64,000 bases of DNA, from assembly GCA_009924735.1 (NCBI GenBank), contig RFQZ01000008.1:1-64000 (forward strand). Reading direction: 5' to 3'. The stretch's first letter is position 1, and the number at the start of each line of letters is the position of its first letter. This document shows positions 50,850-61,709 of the stretch, piece after piece. The translations under genes and the position numbers were made by a program. Origin of the DNA: Flavobacteriia bacterium. GTDB lineage: Bacteria > Bacteroidota > Bacteroidia > Flavobacteriales_D > Crocinitomicaceae. The notes below the pieces were generated by a model that was given only the letters and a program-made list of their open reading frames with translations, had not been told where the DNA came from and did no database searches.

Positions 50850-53800
50850 CTAAGGTTGGATTTCAAGATACCCTTGAAATGGTTCCTGTGATTTTTTATT
50901 AGTATCAACGATGTAAAAATAAGTCGCCGGCGGCAAAGGATTTGGATGCGTACCTTTCAAGTGACCATTCCAATTGTTGTTGTATGGATCTGCTTCATAC
51001 ACCACATTTCCCCATCTGTTATACACCGTCACTTTAATGCTTGGGTATTGCGCGGTATTCTGTAAAATCCATGTTTCATTTAAATTATCTCCATTGGGCG
51101 ATAAAAACTGAGGTACAACCACAGGGATCAGCGGAGTACAACCCAAATCAAGTGCTGCACTTACGGAACATCCTGCGGCATCCGTGGCTGTTACTGTGTA
51201 AGTTCCAGCGTCAATGTTATTGGCTATGGCACTGTTGCTTCCAGAGGACCAAGCATACGTGAAATTTCCTTGACCACCTGCAGCCAACGCAGATAAACTT
51301 CCATTGGATTCTCCACATTCTGAACCTACAGAGTCAATTTGAACAATAGTAATTTGCGTCGGCTGTGCAACAAACATTGAGGTGTCATCTTGACATCCAT
51401 CTTCATTCGTCACTGTTACACTGTAAGCTCCTGTGGAAAGTCCATTTACGGTAGCTGAATTTGTAAGTACCGGAGTCCATGCATAGGTTAAGTTGTTTCC
51501 ATTTCCATTGTCTGTATTTATGGACACCGAACCATTTGACCCATTAAAACAACTTACATTGGTTATGTTTACTTGGGTAATGTTAATTTGGGTAGGTGGA
51601 TCAATGGTTACTACGAAATTAGAAACACAACCATTTCCTCCATCGGTTAAAGTGATTGTATATTGGCCTGCTTGGTTAATCGTTGGCGAAAATGTATTTG
51701 CTCCAGAAACGATTCCAGGTCCAACCCAAGCTGCAGTAGCTGATGCCGGTGTTACCACCCCATTGATGACTCCGAGTCCTGTAACACAATCCAAACCTGA
51801 CGTAGGTGTGGTAGTATAATCAAAATCTGGTGCTGAAAGAATGTTAACTTGAAATTGATCCATAACCGCAGGACAGTTTCCGAGTTGTACACTGACATCA
51901 ATTACGCCAGAAATGGTAGCACCGGTCGTATTGTTACCTGACAACCACGTCGGAACGTCGCCATTCCCTGAAGCCGCAAGCCCAATGCTGGTATTGTTGT
52001 TTGTCCATGAAACCACCCCTCCTACTGGAGATGAAATGTAATCATTTGGATTGATTTGAATGCCTGGACAAACGGTAACATCCACGTTTGTATTGATTGT
52101 TAACTGAGGTTGAACCGCCACAGATACCACTACATCAGGTCCAGGGCAAAGTGCATTGGTTACCGAAACAGTGTACTGTACGGTATCAATCGTATTCCCA
52201 GAATTCGTTAAGGTTTGTGCAATGTTGTTTCCTGTACCGTTTACAAAACCTGTAATGGTTGCTGGACCCGAAGCCACCCAAGAAAAGGAGACCGTGTTTA
52301 AATTACTGCTGATGTCAATGTCTGTTGTTTCACCATCACATATTAAATAGAACAATGGATCAATGTCGATGGCTGCTTCTGGATTTACAGTTATGGTGTG
52401 AACATCCGCTGAATCCGTTGAACACTCTACGGTCGCGCTGATTTCTACAGTACCCACTTGATCGGTATTGTTTAGCAATAACAAGGAATTAAATACCAAG
52501 GGCGTGGTACCGCTTCCAGAGAGAACGGTTACATTGCTCACGTTTGTGGTATCTGTAATGGTCCAATTGATCACATAGTTTGGTTGGTCGGCAGTCATAA
52601 GAAAAGACAAGGATGAATCCCCACCGCAAATGGTTTGGTCGTACAAAGAATAGCTCAATGAAGCCGTAGGTTTAATGGTGACTTGATGTAAGATGGAATC
52701 CGTTCCGCAGAAATTACCTGCATAACACCATACGTCGTAGGTGCCAGGTTGAGAAAACAAAATCTCCAAGTCGTCAGAACCGTTTGTCCATTGTGTATAA
52801 TCGTAGGTTGCACCTACAAAACCATTGCTAGTACCCAAGTTGCCACTGTTCACTGTATAGGTATTTGGTGCAATGGACCAATAAAAGCCATAGGTTGAAT
52901 CACATCCACTTTGATTGATGGTTTCTCCACCATCTGAATCATTTGAAAAAGTCACAGGTTCCAAAACACAAATGGGTGATTGCGGAGAATAACTAAACGC
53001 TGCCGTTGTCCCTGTTGAAATCGTAATCGGTCCTACCGTAATAACCGTCGGTAAACCATTGTTTGAACAAATGTTTTGCGCCAAAACGGTCGCGGAATAT
53101 GCATTTTGAATTGGAGGAAGTCCAGGAGCGAAGACATAATCAACGCCACATGAAGACGTATTGAACACATGGTTAATGGTTGTGTCGTTCGCCGTGGTAA
53201 AGGTCATGTTTGGGGTTCCATCTGAAAAAGATACCGTGTATGTGATGGGAACATCATTGGATAAAATGTCTATGGAATAAGGAGACGGAAGACAGGTGTT
53301 TGAACCAATTCCAGAAACGGTAACCAACGGCGCATTGCCATTAAAAACGATGTAGGTCGCGGAATCTGTACAACCATTCTGGGTTACGGTATGCGTCAAT
53401 GTAAATTGTCCCAAAGGATAATCGTTGGAAATTTGGGTACCAACCATAGCTGCATTGGTAGAAATGGTGCCATCTCCCCAGCTAAAAGTTTGTGTTACCG
53501 TATTATTGAACAATGAATTGAAGGTGAAATTTGCAGAATCGATGGATCCACATTTTTTGAAAACAGTTTGACCCCCTTGTGTAACGGCTCCGTAACCCCC
53601 ACCTGTATTAGCCAAGGTAAGCGCGGCATTTGGCAAAGCATTCACATCAATGATCCTAGAAAACGTCGACGTAGCAGTCGCGTTGTTATTGTTAACCGTC
53701 AAGGTAACCGTGGTTGTAGGGGTTGTGACTGTATTGTATGTAACCGTATGTGGACCAACACCCGTAGCTGTAGCGGGCGTGGCTCCCAAGCCAAAGTTCC

Positions 53801-53984
53801 AAGAATAGGTTGTACCTGCAACGGTTAAAGAAGAGTTATTGGCAAAAGTGATGGTACTTCCTTTACAGATTGTAACTGTACCTGCAACAGCAACCGGATT
53901 TGAATTGAAATTAGCGCTTGGTGCTTGCCCAAATGTGACTAAAGCAATGAATACCCCGGCAAAAAAAAGTGAGTATTTAAACAT
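50850..53984 (-). CDS. SprB-like adhesin, T9SS type B cargo
   Basis: 1,044 residues, signal peptide ending TFGQ near 19. Many PKD/Ig-like modules with conserved Cys pairs, then two SprB-type repeats near 800-950 (INITQVNITNVSCFNGSNGS with LTYAWTPVLTNSATVNGLST, and QIDSVGSECGESNGSLSALA with GNFTYAWSSGSNSAIANNID). C-terminal type B signal: VVVPQFLSPNGDNLNETWIL, then VTVYNRWGNVVYEADPYNNN and PATYFYIVDT. Exported by the T9SS; SprB-type adhesins drive gliding and attachment. SprF-like gene directly downstream. Confidence 0.9.
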   Translation of the reverse strand: MFKYSLFFAGVFIALVTFGQAPSANFNSNPVAVAGTVTICKGSTITFANNSSLTVAGTTYSWNFGLGATPATATGVGPHTVTYNTVTTPTTTVTLTVNNNNATATSTFSRIIDVNALPNAALTLANTGGGYGAVTQGGQTVFKKCGSIDSANFTFNSLFNNTVTQTFSWGDGTISTNAAMVGTQISNDYPLGQFTLTHTVTQNGCTDSATYIVFNGNAPLVTVSGIGSNTCLPSPYSIDILSNDVPITYTVSFSDGTPNMTFTTANDTTINHVFNTSSCGVDYVFAPGLPPIQNAYSATVLAQNICSNNGLPTVITVGPITISTGTTAAFSYSPQSPICVLEPVTFSNDSDGGETINQSGCDSTYGFYWSIAPNTYTVNSGNLGTSNGFVGATYDYTQWTNGSDDLEILFSQPGTYDVWCYAGNFCGTDSILHQVTIKPTASLSYSLYDQTICGGDSSLSFLMTADQPNYVINWTITDTTNVSNVTVLSGSGTTPLVFNSLLLLNNTDQVGTVEISATVECSTDSADVHTITVNPEAAIDIDPLFYLICDGETTDIDISSNLNTVSFSWVASGPATITGFVNGTGNNIAQTLTNSGNTIDTVQYTVSVTNALCPGPDVVVSVAVQPQLTINTNVDVTVCPGIQINPNDYISSPVGGVVSWTNNNTSIGLAASGNGDVPTWLSGNNTTGATISGVIDVSVQLGNCPAVMDQFQVNILSAPDFDYTTTPTSGLDCVTGLGVINGVVTPASATAAWVGPGIVSGANTFSPTINQAGQYTITLTDGGNGCVSNFVVTIDPPTQINITQVNITNVSCFNGSNGSVSINTDNGNGNNLTYAWTPVLTNSATVNGLSTGAYSVTVTNEDGCQDDTSMFVAQPTQITIVQIDSVGSECGESNGSLSALAAGGQGNFTYAWSSGSNSAIANNIDAGTYTVTATDAAGCSVSAALDLGCTPLIPVVVPQFLSPNGDNLNETWILQNTAQYPSIKVTVYNRWGNVVYEADPYNNNWNGHLKGTHPNPLPPATYFYIVDTNKKSQEPFQGYLEIQP

Positions 53985-54017
53985 AAAAGGACTTCTATAG
54001 GGTTTCTAAATCGTTCG

Positions 54018-54025
54018 CAAATATA
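54018..54025 (-). promoter_or_regulatory. -7 element for the adhesin operon
   Basis: TATATTTG on the minus strand (complement of 54018-54025) matches TAnnTTTG and lies 33 bases before the adhesin ATG (53984). No TTG at the right spacing is visible. Confidence 0.4.
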
Positions 54026-54035
54026 ATCTTTTTTT

Positions 54036-54935
54036 TTATGCACTGTAATTTAACCAATCAATCCCTTTGGTTAGCAGTTGAAGCGTATGGTGTTCCCTTG
54101 TGTCTGTTTCTGGTTGAAAATTATAAACCCATTTGGCAACTGGAGGCATGCTCAAAAAGATAGACTCCGTTCTTCCGTTGGAAACAATCCCAAACTTTGT
54201 TCCTTTGTCAAAGAGTAAATTGAACTCTACATACCTTGATCTTCGAATGGCTTGCCACTCCAATTCATTCGTTGTTGGGAGCGCTGGATTTTCTACAAGT
54301 TGCTGCGCGTACAATTTTGGAAAGGCTTCCCCCAAGGCTAAACAGAAATTCATGAGTGCATCTTTATGCCCCTCATTTTTAGGTTTAACATGGTCGAAGA
54401 ATATCCCGCCAACGCCCCTGGTTTCGTTTCGATGCGAAAGAAAGAAATAATCATCTGCCCAAGCCTTGAATTTATCATAGGCATCAGGTTGGTAGTTCCC
54501 ACAAATTTCCGACAACCCTTCGTGAAAGCGTCTTGCCTTTTTCGGTTCTATATATATAGGTGTCAAATCGATTCCGCCACCAAACCAGCTTTCATTGTTA
54601 TCCGTCTCAAAATACCGGACATTCATGTGGATGATCGGATGCAAAGGATGCTTTGAATGCAATACAATGGATACCCCTGTCGCCAAGAACACATTGCCTT
54701 GCATGCCCATTTGCGACTTCATTAATGGAGTGACCTCCCCTTCAACTTTTGAAAATGCGACGCCTCCCTTTTCAATGACATTTCCATTTACAATGGTTTT
54801 TGTTATGCCTCCTCCTCCTTGAGACCGCTCCCATTCATCCGAAGAAAAAGAAACTCCGTCGATGTTTTCCAATTGCTCAACGATGAATGCTTGTAACTGC
54901 TTAAACCGATTGGCGATGTCATTCCCACTCCACAT
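54036..54935 (-). CDS. hemF: Aerobic coproporphyrinogen III oxidase
   Basis: 299 residues from the ATG at 54935 ([20 protein letters not shown]); the longer frame to 55025 lies inside the LysM gene and was rejected. HemF signatures: GVSFSSDEWERSQGGGGITK, VIEKGGVAFSKVEGEV, the substrate loop HMNVRYFETDN, WFGGGIDLTPIYIEPKKARR, GVGGIFFDHVKP and NLLFDKGTKFGIVSNGRTES. Converts coproporphyrinogen III to protoporphyrinogen IX with O2, in the cytoplasm. Overlaps the upstream gene by 17 bases. Confidence 0.95.
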   Translation of the reverse strand: MWSGNDIANRFKQLQAFIVEQLENIDGVSFSSDEWERSQGGGGITKTIVNGNVIEKGGVAFSKVEGEVTPLMKSQMGMQGNVFLATGVSIVLHSKHPLHPIIHMNVRYFETDNNESWFGGGIDLTPIYIEPKKARRFHEGLSEICGNYQPDAYDKFKAWADDYFFLSHRNETRGVGGIFFDHVKPKNEGHKDALMNFCLALGEAFPKLYAQQLVENPALPTTNELEWQAIRRSRYVEFNLLFDKGTKFGIVSNGRTESIFLSMPPVAKWVYNFQPETDTREHHTLQLLTKGIDWLNYSA

Positions 54936-56706
54936 TGCTTGTAATTTTAGATTCGAAATTTTGAAACTCACACAGAAAAAGCCCATAGTTGGAATGTGAA
55001 ATCCCCACCGTTTTCCCGAAATCAAACTGGGTCATCAAACCACTTTGAGGCGTGGAAAAATTAAAATACCAAGAAGGGAATTGTACCATTACGTCGTAAC
55101 CCAACACTGCGGCTTTGGATAAATCAGCTTCGTATTTCACCCTAAATTTTTTATGCAATTGAATGGTTTTTTTGTCGTGGTAATTGAAACAAGTCGAGCT
55201 TAAAAAATAAAAATTCGATGGGTTCGATAGCGTTGCATTTAATTCTTTCCAATCGGTCCACTCCCGCAATCCAAAAAGGACTTGGTTGGGTTTACCCTGC
55301 AATTGAGCATTGATTTTCACCACTTGGTTTTTATCCATGGATACACTGACATAAACAATGGGCTTGGTGAATTTTAAATACATTAGAATGCGCGACACAT
55401 CTGCATCCAACATTCGGTCATTGGGTCCTGCATACGCCGCGAAGTAATTTTTAAACTGCGTTTCCCTCAGTTTATCCTCTGCCCCTTCCGATTGAATAAA
55501 GACCACTTGCTTTCCTTTTCCAATTTCCGCCGTTTTCTTCGCCAGCATCTCTATCTGCACGTCAATTTCGGTTGGAATGAAATACAATTGCTCATTGCTG
55601 CCCAAATTTTTACTTCCCGTATTTACTGGCAATACCATTGGAATTCTTTTTTCTTTTGCGAAGACATTTAGTTTTTCAGCATCTGAAGCATGCCAAGGCG
55701 CTATGAACAAATCGAAATCATTGATTGCGTTGGTAGAAATCAACCGCTGGATGGATTCTTTATCGGATTTATAATCGAAAAAATAAACATCGCCCCGCAG
55801 TCCTTTTTCCATCAATGTATCCACGCCGATCATGGCACCCATGTAAAAATCAAAAGCAGATTTCTGAAGACCTTTCAAGGGAAATCGCAAAGAATCTTTT
55901 GAAAAGGGCAAGAACACGCCAATCTTCACCTCTCTATTGTCGAATGGCTTAGGCAGCATTTGAACAAAACTCGTTTTTGATTTGACAGGACTGGTCACTA
56001 CCAATGAGGTTGTATTTAGGGGGATTTCACGAAGAGGTACAGATGCTGTTTGTTCTTTAAAAATAGGGACCTTTAACTTCATTCCTTGGGTTAAGGTTGA
56101 ACTTTTCAATTGGTTGAGTTCTTTTAAGGACTGTGTTGATACCAAAAATCTTTTCGCGATTTCGGAGAGCTTATCCCCCTGGTTCACTTGGTAATAAATG
56201 ATTGTGTCGTTGAAATCAAACAACCGGATTGTTCTTACAAGACTGTCTTTAACGAATTGCGCATTATCTTGAAGAGGTGGGGAAGAGATGCTTTCCAAGC
56301 GTTTAATTCCTTGTTTAATGGTCACGGAACGTCCGATTTTTAACCCTTCGGTTTGAAGTCCTACATTCCATGCATAAAGGGAATCCACAGAGACAAAATA
56401 AGTTTTAGCCAATCCAAAAACAGTTTCCTTCGGACGAGCTATAACCTCAAAATCCGCCCGTTCGGTTGGAAGGTAGATCTTGGTTCCTGAAACCATGGTT
56501 TCTTTAAGCGATGGGTTTTCTTTGCGAATCACATTTGAATTGATTCTTGTTTGGCTGGAAAGGGTTGCTAAACTTATGGTTTCAGTAAGCTCCAATTCAT
56601 GAAATTGCTTACCCATTTTGGTTACGACAGGGACGAATGGTTGTCCTTGCAATCCAAAAGAATAGAACAACAGAAATGCAAGGTATAATTTCTTCCTTAT
56701 TCCCAT
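54919..56706 (-). CDS. LysM protein with periplasmic-binding-protein fold
   Basis: 595 residues, signal peptide ending GLQGQ near 22. Two or three LysM modules: a divergent one (about 35-80), [20 protein letters not shown] (about 91-110) and [20 protein letters not shown] (about 172-191, the canonical form with [11 protein letters not shown]). The C-terminal half (about 260-595) is a type I periplasmic-binding-protein fold ([55 protein letters not shown]). Such LysM-PBP proteins are frequent in Bacteroidota; ligand unknown. Sits between guaA (10-base overlap) and hemF. Confidence 0.85.
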   Translation of the reverse strand: MGIRKKLYLAFLLFYSFGLQGQPFVPVVTKMGKQFHELELTETISLATLSSQTRINSNVIRKENPSLKETMVSGTKIYLPTERADFEVIARPKETVFGLAKTYFVSVDSLYAWNVGLQTEGLKIGRSVTIKQGIKRLESISSPPLQDNAQFVKDSLVRTIRLFDFNDTIIYYQVNQGDKLSEIAKRFLVSTQSLKELNQLKSSTLTQGMKLKVPIFKEQTASVPLREIPLNTTSLVVTSPVKSKTSFVQMLPKPFDNREVKIGVFLPFSKDSLRFPLKGLQKSAFDFYMGAMIGVDTLMEKGLRGDVYFFDYKSDKESIQRLISTNAINDFDLFIAPWHASDAEKLNVFAKEKRIPMVLPVNTGSKNLGSNEQLYFIPTEIDVQIEMLAKKTAEIGKGKQVVFIQSEGAEDKLRETQFKNYFAAYAGPNDRMLDADVSRILMYLKFTKPIVYVSVSMDKNQVVKINAQLQGKPNQVLFGLREWTDWKELNATLSNPSNFYFLSSTCFNYHDKKTIQLHKKFRVKYEADLSKAAVLGYDVMVQFPSWYFNFSTPQSGLMTQFDFGKTVGISHSNYGLFLCEFQNFESKITSNVEWE

Positions 56707-58226
56707 TCGATGGTCGCTGGAGGTTTGGAGCTTATGTCGTAAGTCACACGGTTAATTCCTCTGACTTGGTTGATGATTTGGTTTGAAATGCTGGCGAGAA
56801 AATCATAGGGTAAATGGCACCAATCTGCGGTCATGCCATCGGTTGAGGTAACTGCCCTCAAGGCTACTGCATTTTCATAGGTTCTTTCATCTCCCATCAC
56901 GCCAACAGATTGAACGGGAAGGAAAATTACGCCTGCTTGCCAAACGTCGTTGTAAAATCCCCATTCCTTAAGTCCAGAAATAAAGATATGATCAACGTCT
57001 TGAAGGATTTGCACTTTTTCAGGGGTTACTTCGCCTAAAATCCGAATGCCTAATCCAGGACCGGGGAAAGGATGCCTGTCTAAAATCGCGGAATCTATCT
57101 CCAACGATCTTCCAATTCTTCTGACTTCATCCTTAAACAAGCTTCGCAAGGGTTCAACTATTTTCAAGTTCATATAATCAGGCAATCCGCCCACGTTGTG
57201 GTGCGACTTTATGGTTTGTGAAGGACCTCCAGTGGCGGAAATGGATTCAATTACATCGGGGTAAATCGTACCTTGACCCAACCATTTGGCATTATCTACT
57301 TTCTTAGACTCAGCATCAAACACTTCAATAAATACCCTGCCGATTGCTTTTCTTTTAAGTTCAGGATCCACAATGCCCTTCAGTGCCTCGTAAAACAATC
57401 CAGAAGCATCCACTCCTTTTACATTGAGACCCATGGTATGGTAGGATTCCAAAACAGATTCGTATTCATTCTTCCTTAACAGACCATTGTCTACAAATAT
57501 GCAGTGAAGTTGACTTCCAATCGCTTTGTGAAGCAGTACAGCAGCAACGGAAGAATCGACTCCGCCGGACAAACCTAAAATTACCTTATCGGCTCCAATT
57601 TGATTTCGAAGGGCAGCAATGGTTTCCTCGACAAAGGCACCGGGCGTCCAATCCTGTGCACATTGACAAATGTCCACAACGAAATTTTGAAGCATTTTCA
57701 TTCCGTGCGCTGAGTGATACACTTCTGGATGAAATTGCACTCCAAAGGTGAGCTCATTTTCAAATTGAAACCCCGCATTTTCTACAGAAGCGGTACTACA
57801 GATTCGCTTGGATCCAAGAGGCAGCGCTGCGATAGAATCACCATGCGACATCCATACTTGTGAAGGAGATTCCACACCTGATAAAATTCCTTCCGATGTA
57901 AAATCATCGATATTGGCCCGACCATACTCCCTGCTCATGGACGGTTTTACTTCTCCTCCATATTGTTGCGCAAGCAATTGTGCGCCATAACAAATTCCCA
58001 ACAATGGAAAAGATCCTTTCAAATGGGTAAGATCCGGTTTAGGGGCGTTTTCATCGCGTACAGAAAAAGGACTTCCCGAAAGAATGATTCCTTTGGTATT
58101 CGTGGGGAGAGAATCCATTTTATTCCAAGGTCGTATCTCGCAATACACATTCATTTCCCGGATTCTCCGTGCAATCAATTGGGTATATTGAGAGCCAAAA
58201 TCATAGATTACAATACATTCATGCAT
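56697..58226 (-). CDS. guaA: GMP synthase (glutamine-hydrolysing)
   Basis: 509 residues. Class I glutamine amidotransferase domain: [20 protein letters not shown], catalytic Cys in [16 protein letters not shown] and [15 protein letters not shown] (His-Glu). ATP-pyrophosphatase domain with P-loop [21 protein letters not shown]-terminal dimerisation domain ([36 protein letters not shown], ending [10 protein letters not shown]). Makes GMP from XMP, glutamine and ATP. First gene of an overlapping operon with the LysM/PBP and hemF genes. Confidence 0.97.
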   Translation of the reverse strand: MHECIVIYDFGSQYTQLIARRIREMNVYCEIRPWNKMDSLPTNTKGIILSGSPFSVRDENAPKPDLTHLKGSFPLLGICYGAQLLAQQYGGEVKPSMSREYGRANIDDFTSEGILSGVESPSQVWMSHGDSIAALPLGSKRICSTASVENAGFQFENELTFGVQFHPEVYHSAHGMKMLQNFVVDICQCAQDWTPGAFVEETIAALRNQIGADKVILGLSGGVDSSVAAVLLHKAIGSQLHCIFVDNGLLRKNEYESVLESYHTMGLNVKGVDASGLFYEALKGIVDPELKRKAIGRVFIEVFDAESKKVDNAKWLGQGTIYPDVIESISATGGPSQTIKSHHNVGGLPDYMNLKIVEPLRSLFKDEVRRIGRSLEIDSAILDRHPFPGPGLGIRILGEVTPEKVQILQDVDHIFISGLKEWGFYNDVWQAGVIFLPVQSVGVMGDERTYENAVALRAVTSTDGMTADWCHLPYDFLASISNQIINQVRGINRVTYDISSKPPATIEWE

Positions 58227-58230
58227 GATG

Positions 58231-58238
58231 CAAAGTTA
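58231..58238 (-). promoter_or_regulatory. -7 element for guaA
   Basis: TAACTTTG on the minus strand (complement of 58231-58238) matches TAnnTTTG and ends 4 bases before the guaA ATG, another near-leaderless layout. Confidence 0.4.
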
Positions 58239-58334
58239 ATTTTTATCTTCAAGTTGCTTTTGAAGCTTTAAAGAAAGATTGATAATTTTTAACATCTACA
58301 AAAACAATCTTTAACATTATCCTTTTGAAATGAT

Positions 58335-58342
58335 TAAATTTG
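58335..58342 (+). promoter_or_regulatory. -7 element for secA
   Basis: TAAATTTG (58335-58342) matches TAnnTTTG and lies 25 bases before the secA ATG at 58368. No TTG at usual spacing. Confidence 0.35.
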
Positions 58343-58367
58343 ACCTCATATTTTTTGAAAAAATTCG

Positions 58368-61300
58368 ATGATTGGAGACTTATTAAAAAAGATTTTTGGG
58401 GATAAAAGTACCAAAGACCAAAAATTGTATCAGCCCTATGTAAATGAGACGATTCAAAAATCCATAGACATAGAAAAACTGAGTGATGATGAATTGAGAG
58501 GAAAAACATTTTCGTTCCAAGAAAGAATTTCATTGGCCATTCAAGCCCAAGAGGCAGAAGTAACTGCACTGAATGAAAAAGCCGCAAACCTTGACACACC
58601 CATTGAAGAGAAGGAAACCATTTTCGATGCCATAGATGTCCTAAGCAAGGAAATTGACGAAACCATTGAAAAGGAATTGCTTGAAATTCTGCCTGAAGCC
58701 TTTGCCGTCGTAAAAGAAACCGCAAAACGATGGGCAATCAATGGTAAATTGGAAGTTACTGCCTTGGAATTTGACAAAACACTCGCCCAAAAGAAAGATG
58801 GAATTACCATTTCAGGGGACAAAGCCATTTGGCACAACGAATGGACAGCAGCGGGAAACAAGGTTCAATGGAACATGGTTCACTACGACGTCCAATTGAT
58901 GGGTGGTGCTGTATTACACAAAGGAAACATCGCCGAAATGCAGACGGGTGAAGGTAAAACCTTGGTTGCCACACTGCCCGTTTACCTAAATGCTTTGGCG
59001 GGAAAAGGTGTTCACATTGTGACTGTAAATGACTATTTGGCGAAAAGGGACTCCGAATGGATGGGACCATTGTATCAATTTCATGGTTTAAGTGTGGATT
59101 GCATCGACAAACACCAACCCAATTCAGATGCGCGAAGAAATGCCTACTCCTCAGACATCACTTTTGGAACCAACAATGAATTTGGTTTTGATTATTTGCG
59201 AGACAATATGGCGGGTCACCCTGATGATTTGGTACAGAGAAAACATCACTTTGCCATCGTGGATGAGGTCGATTCAGTATTAATTGATGATGCCAGGACG
59301 CCATTGATTATTTCAGGTCCAACCCCTCGTGGCGAAGAGCAAGAATTTCAAGCACTCAAACCAAGGATTGAAAAAATTGTCAACGCCCAAAAGATTTATG
59401 TTGAATCCTGCTTGGAAGAGGCCAAGAGAAACCTTGTTGTTCTAAACGAACACATCGACGATAAAAAACTGGAAAAGACCATGTTAGAGGAGGGCGGAAT
59501 TGCTTTGCTCAGGGCGTTTCGTGGGCTTCCAAAAAACAAAGAATTGATTAAGTTCTTATCCGAACCCGGCGTTAAAGTTCACCTGCAAAAAACGGAGAAC
59601 ACCTACATGCAGGAGCAAGGTAAGCACATGAAAAAAATCGACCTTGAGTTGTATTTTGTTATCGAAGAAAAGAACAATACCATAGAGCTTACCATGAAAG
59701 GGATTGAGCTCATCTCTGGGAAAGAAGAAAGCGATTTCTTCATCATGCCAGACATCGGTGCGGAAATAGCGAAACTTCAAAGCGAAAACCTAGATCCAGA
59801 TTCATTTTTGGCCAAAAAGGATGAGCTTGTTCGCGACTACTCCATTAAATCTGAAAGAATTCACTCCGTTAACCAATTGCTTAAAGCGTATACGCTATTT
59901 GAAAAGGAAGTTGAATATGTAATCCTTGACAGTAAAGTTAAAATCGTAGATGAATCTACAGGTAGGATTTTGGAAGGACGTCGGTATTCCGATGGACTAC
60001 ACCAAGCGATTGAAGCGAAGGAAAATGTACAAATTGAAGCAGCCACGCAAACCTATGCTACCGTAACCCTTCAGAATTACTTTAGGATGTACCACAAACT
60101 GGCTGGTATGACGGGAACTGCAGAAACGGAGGCAAAGGAGTTTTACGACATTTATAAATTGGATGTCGTTGCCATTCCTACGCACCGCCCAGTGATTCGA
60201 AATGACCAAAATGACTTTGTATTCAAGACAGTACGCGAGAAATTTAATGCAGTAAGCGACGAAGTGGCTAAACTGGTCGCAGAAGGCCGGCCAGTATTGG
60301 TGGGTACCACAACTGTAGAAATTTCAGAATTGCTAAGCAAAATGCTTCATAATAAAAAAATTACGCACCAAGTACTTAATGCCAAATACCACCAGAAAGA
60401 AGCGGAAATTGTAGCCAGCGCAGGTCGTGCAGGCACCGTAACCATTGCTACCAACATGGCAGGAAGGGGAACGGACATCAAACTAGGCGAAGGGGTTAAA
60501 GAAGCAGGCGGATTGGCGATTATCGGTACAGAGAGACACGACTCCAGACGGGTTGACCGTCAGCTGCGTGGTCGTTCAGGTCGACAAGGTGACCCAGGCT
60601 CCACAGAATTTTTCGTTTCACTCGAAGATGATTTGATGCGAAAATTTGGCTCGGAAAGGATTGCCAAGCTCATGGATAGAATGGGACTTAAGGAAGGTGA
60701 AGTAATTACCCACTCCATGGTTTCTAAATCCATTGAACGCGCCCAAAAGAAAGTGGAAGAAAACAACTTTGGAATCCGAAAGAGATTATTGGAATACGAT
60801 GATGTCATGAACGCCCAAAGAAAGGCAATCTATAAAATGCGCAAGAATGCATTGTTTGGAGATCGCTTAGACATTGATGTCGACAACATGTTCTATGAAC
60901 TTTGTGCAACGACCGTAAACAAAATGTCTAAATCAGATTTTCAAGAATTTGAATTGGAAGTCATTCGTTTATTGGGTGTAACCTCTCCTGTTGATGCCAA
61001 TGAATACAAAACCTTAGACCAACAAGAACTTGTCTACCGCGTTTTTGATTCCATGAAATTGCAATACCAACGGAAATCTGAAAAGCTAGCCACACGTGCC
61101 ATGCCGCAGATTAAACATGTTTATGAAACCATGTCAGACCGTTTTAAAAACATCGTTTTCCCACTAAGCGACGGAAGAAAGGAACTTCAACTGATCGTAA
61201 ACCTTGAGGATGCCTATAAAACCAATGGAAAAAACATTTCTAAACAATTTGAAAAACACATCATTTTAGGGATCATTGACAACGAATGGAAGGAACACCT

Positions 61301-61709
61301 TCGCGAAATGGATGACTTACGCTCCGCAGTGAACAATGCTACGTATGAGCAAAAAGATCCTTTGGTCGTCTACAAATTAGAGTCCTATGACCTTTTCAAA
61401 AACATGTTAAACCGCGTAAACGAAGAAGTCGTTGAGTTGCTTATGAACATGGACATTCCAAATGAACCTGACCTTAAAAGCACCAACCAAGAAGCCGCTC
61501 AAAATCACTACAGCCAAGGAAAAACCAATGTGAGTAATGCTGGCAGCGCCTCTCAATTTCAAGGAAGCCAAGGGTATCAAGAAGCCGTAGAAAATTCTAT
61601 GCAACAGCCAGAGAAAAAAATACCGGTCGTTGCCGATCAGAAGATCAATAGAAACGACCCTTGTCCTTGTGGAAGTGGTAAAAAGTACAAGCAATGTCAT
61701 GGAAAATAA
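58368..61709 (+). CDS. secA: Preprotein translocase ATPase SecA
   Basis: 1,113 residues, in the normal range for Bacteroidota SecA. NBD1 Walker A AEMQTGEGKTLVATLPVYLN, DEVDSVLIDDARTPLIISG (Walker B), NDYLAKRDSEWM, TFGTNNEFGFDYLRDNM; NBD2 with TVTIATNMAGRGTDIKLGEG and RQLRGRSGRQGDPGSTEFFV. An extra segment sits in NBD1 after the Walker B region (about 325-430), as in other Bacteroidota. C-terminal zinc SEC-C motif NDPCPCGSGKKYKQCHGK. Drives Sec-dependent export, the step before T9SS. Overlaps the next gene by 16 bases. Confidence 0.97.
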   Translation: MIGDLLKKIFGDKSTKDQKLYQPYVNETIQKSIDIEKLSDDELRGKTFSFQERISLAIQAQEAEVTALNEKAANLDTPIEEKETIFDAIDVLSKEIDETIEKELLEILPEAFAVVKETAKRWAINGKLEVTALEFDKTLAQKKDGITISGDKAIWHNEWTAAGNKVQWNMVHYDVQLMGGAVLHKGNIAEMQTGEGKTLVATLPVYLNALAGKGVHIVTVNDYLAKRDSEWMGPLYQFHGLSVDCIDKHQPNSDARRNAYSSDITFGTNNEFGFDYLRDNMAGHPDDLVQRKHHFAIVDEVDSVLIDDARTPLIISGPTPRGEEQEFQALKPRIEKIVNAQKIYVESCLEEAKRNLVVLNEHIDDKKLEKTMLEEGGIALLRAFRGLPKNKELIKFLSEPGVKVHLQKTENTYMQEQGKHMKKIDLELYFVIEEKNNTIELTMKGIELISGKEESDFFIMPDIGAEIAKLQSENLDPDSFLAKKDELVRDYSIKSERIHSVNQLLKAYTLFEKEVEYVILDSKVKIVDESTGRILEGRRYSDGLHQAIEAKENVQIEAATQTYATVTLQNYFRMYHKLAGMTGTAETEAKEFYDIYKLDVVAIPTHRPVIRNDQNDFVFKTVREKFNAVSDEVAKLVAEGRPVLVGTTTVEISELLSKMLHNKKITHQVLNAKYHQKEAEIVASAGRAGTVTIATNMAGRGTDIKLGEGVKEAGGLAIIGTERHDSRRVDRQLRGRSGRQGDPGSTEFFVSLEDDLMRKFGSERIAKLMDRMGLKEGEVITHSMVSKSIERAQKKVEENNFGIRKRLLEYDDVMNAQRKAIYKMRKNALFGDRLDIDVDNMFYELCATTVNKMSKSDFQEFELEVIRLLGVTSPVDANEYKTLDQQELVYRVFDSMKLQYQRKSEKLATRAMPQIKHVYETMSDRFKNIVFPLSDGRKELQLIVNLEDAYKTNGKNISKQFEKHIILGIIDNEWKEHLREMDDLRSAVNNATYEQKDPLVVYKLESYDLFKNMLNRVNEEVVELLMNMDIPNEPDLKSTNQEAAQNHYSQGKTNVSNAGSASQFQGSQGYQEAVENSMQQPEKKIPVVADQKINRNDPCPCGSGKKYKQCHGK

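Noticed and set aside
58249-58737. 162-residue frame on the minus strand at the start of secA
   Set aside because: Overlaps the secA 5' end and promoter antisense; sequence is low-quality and unlike any family.
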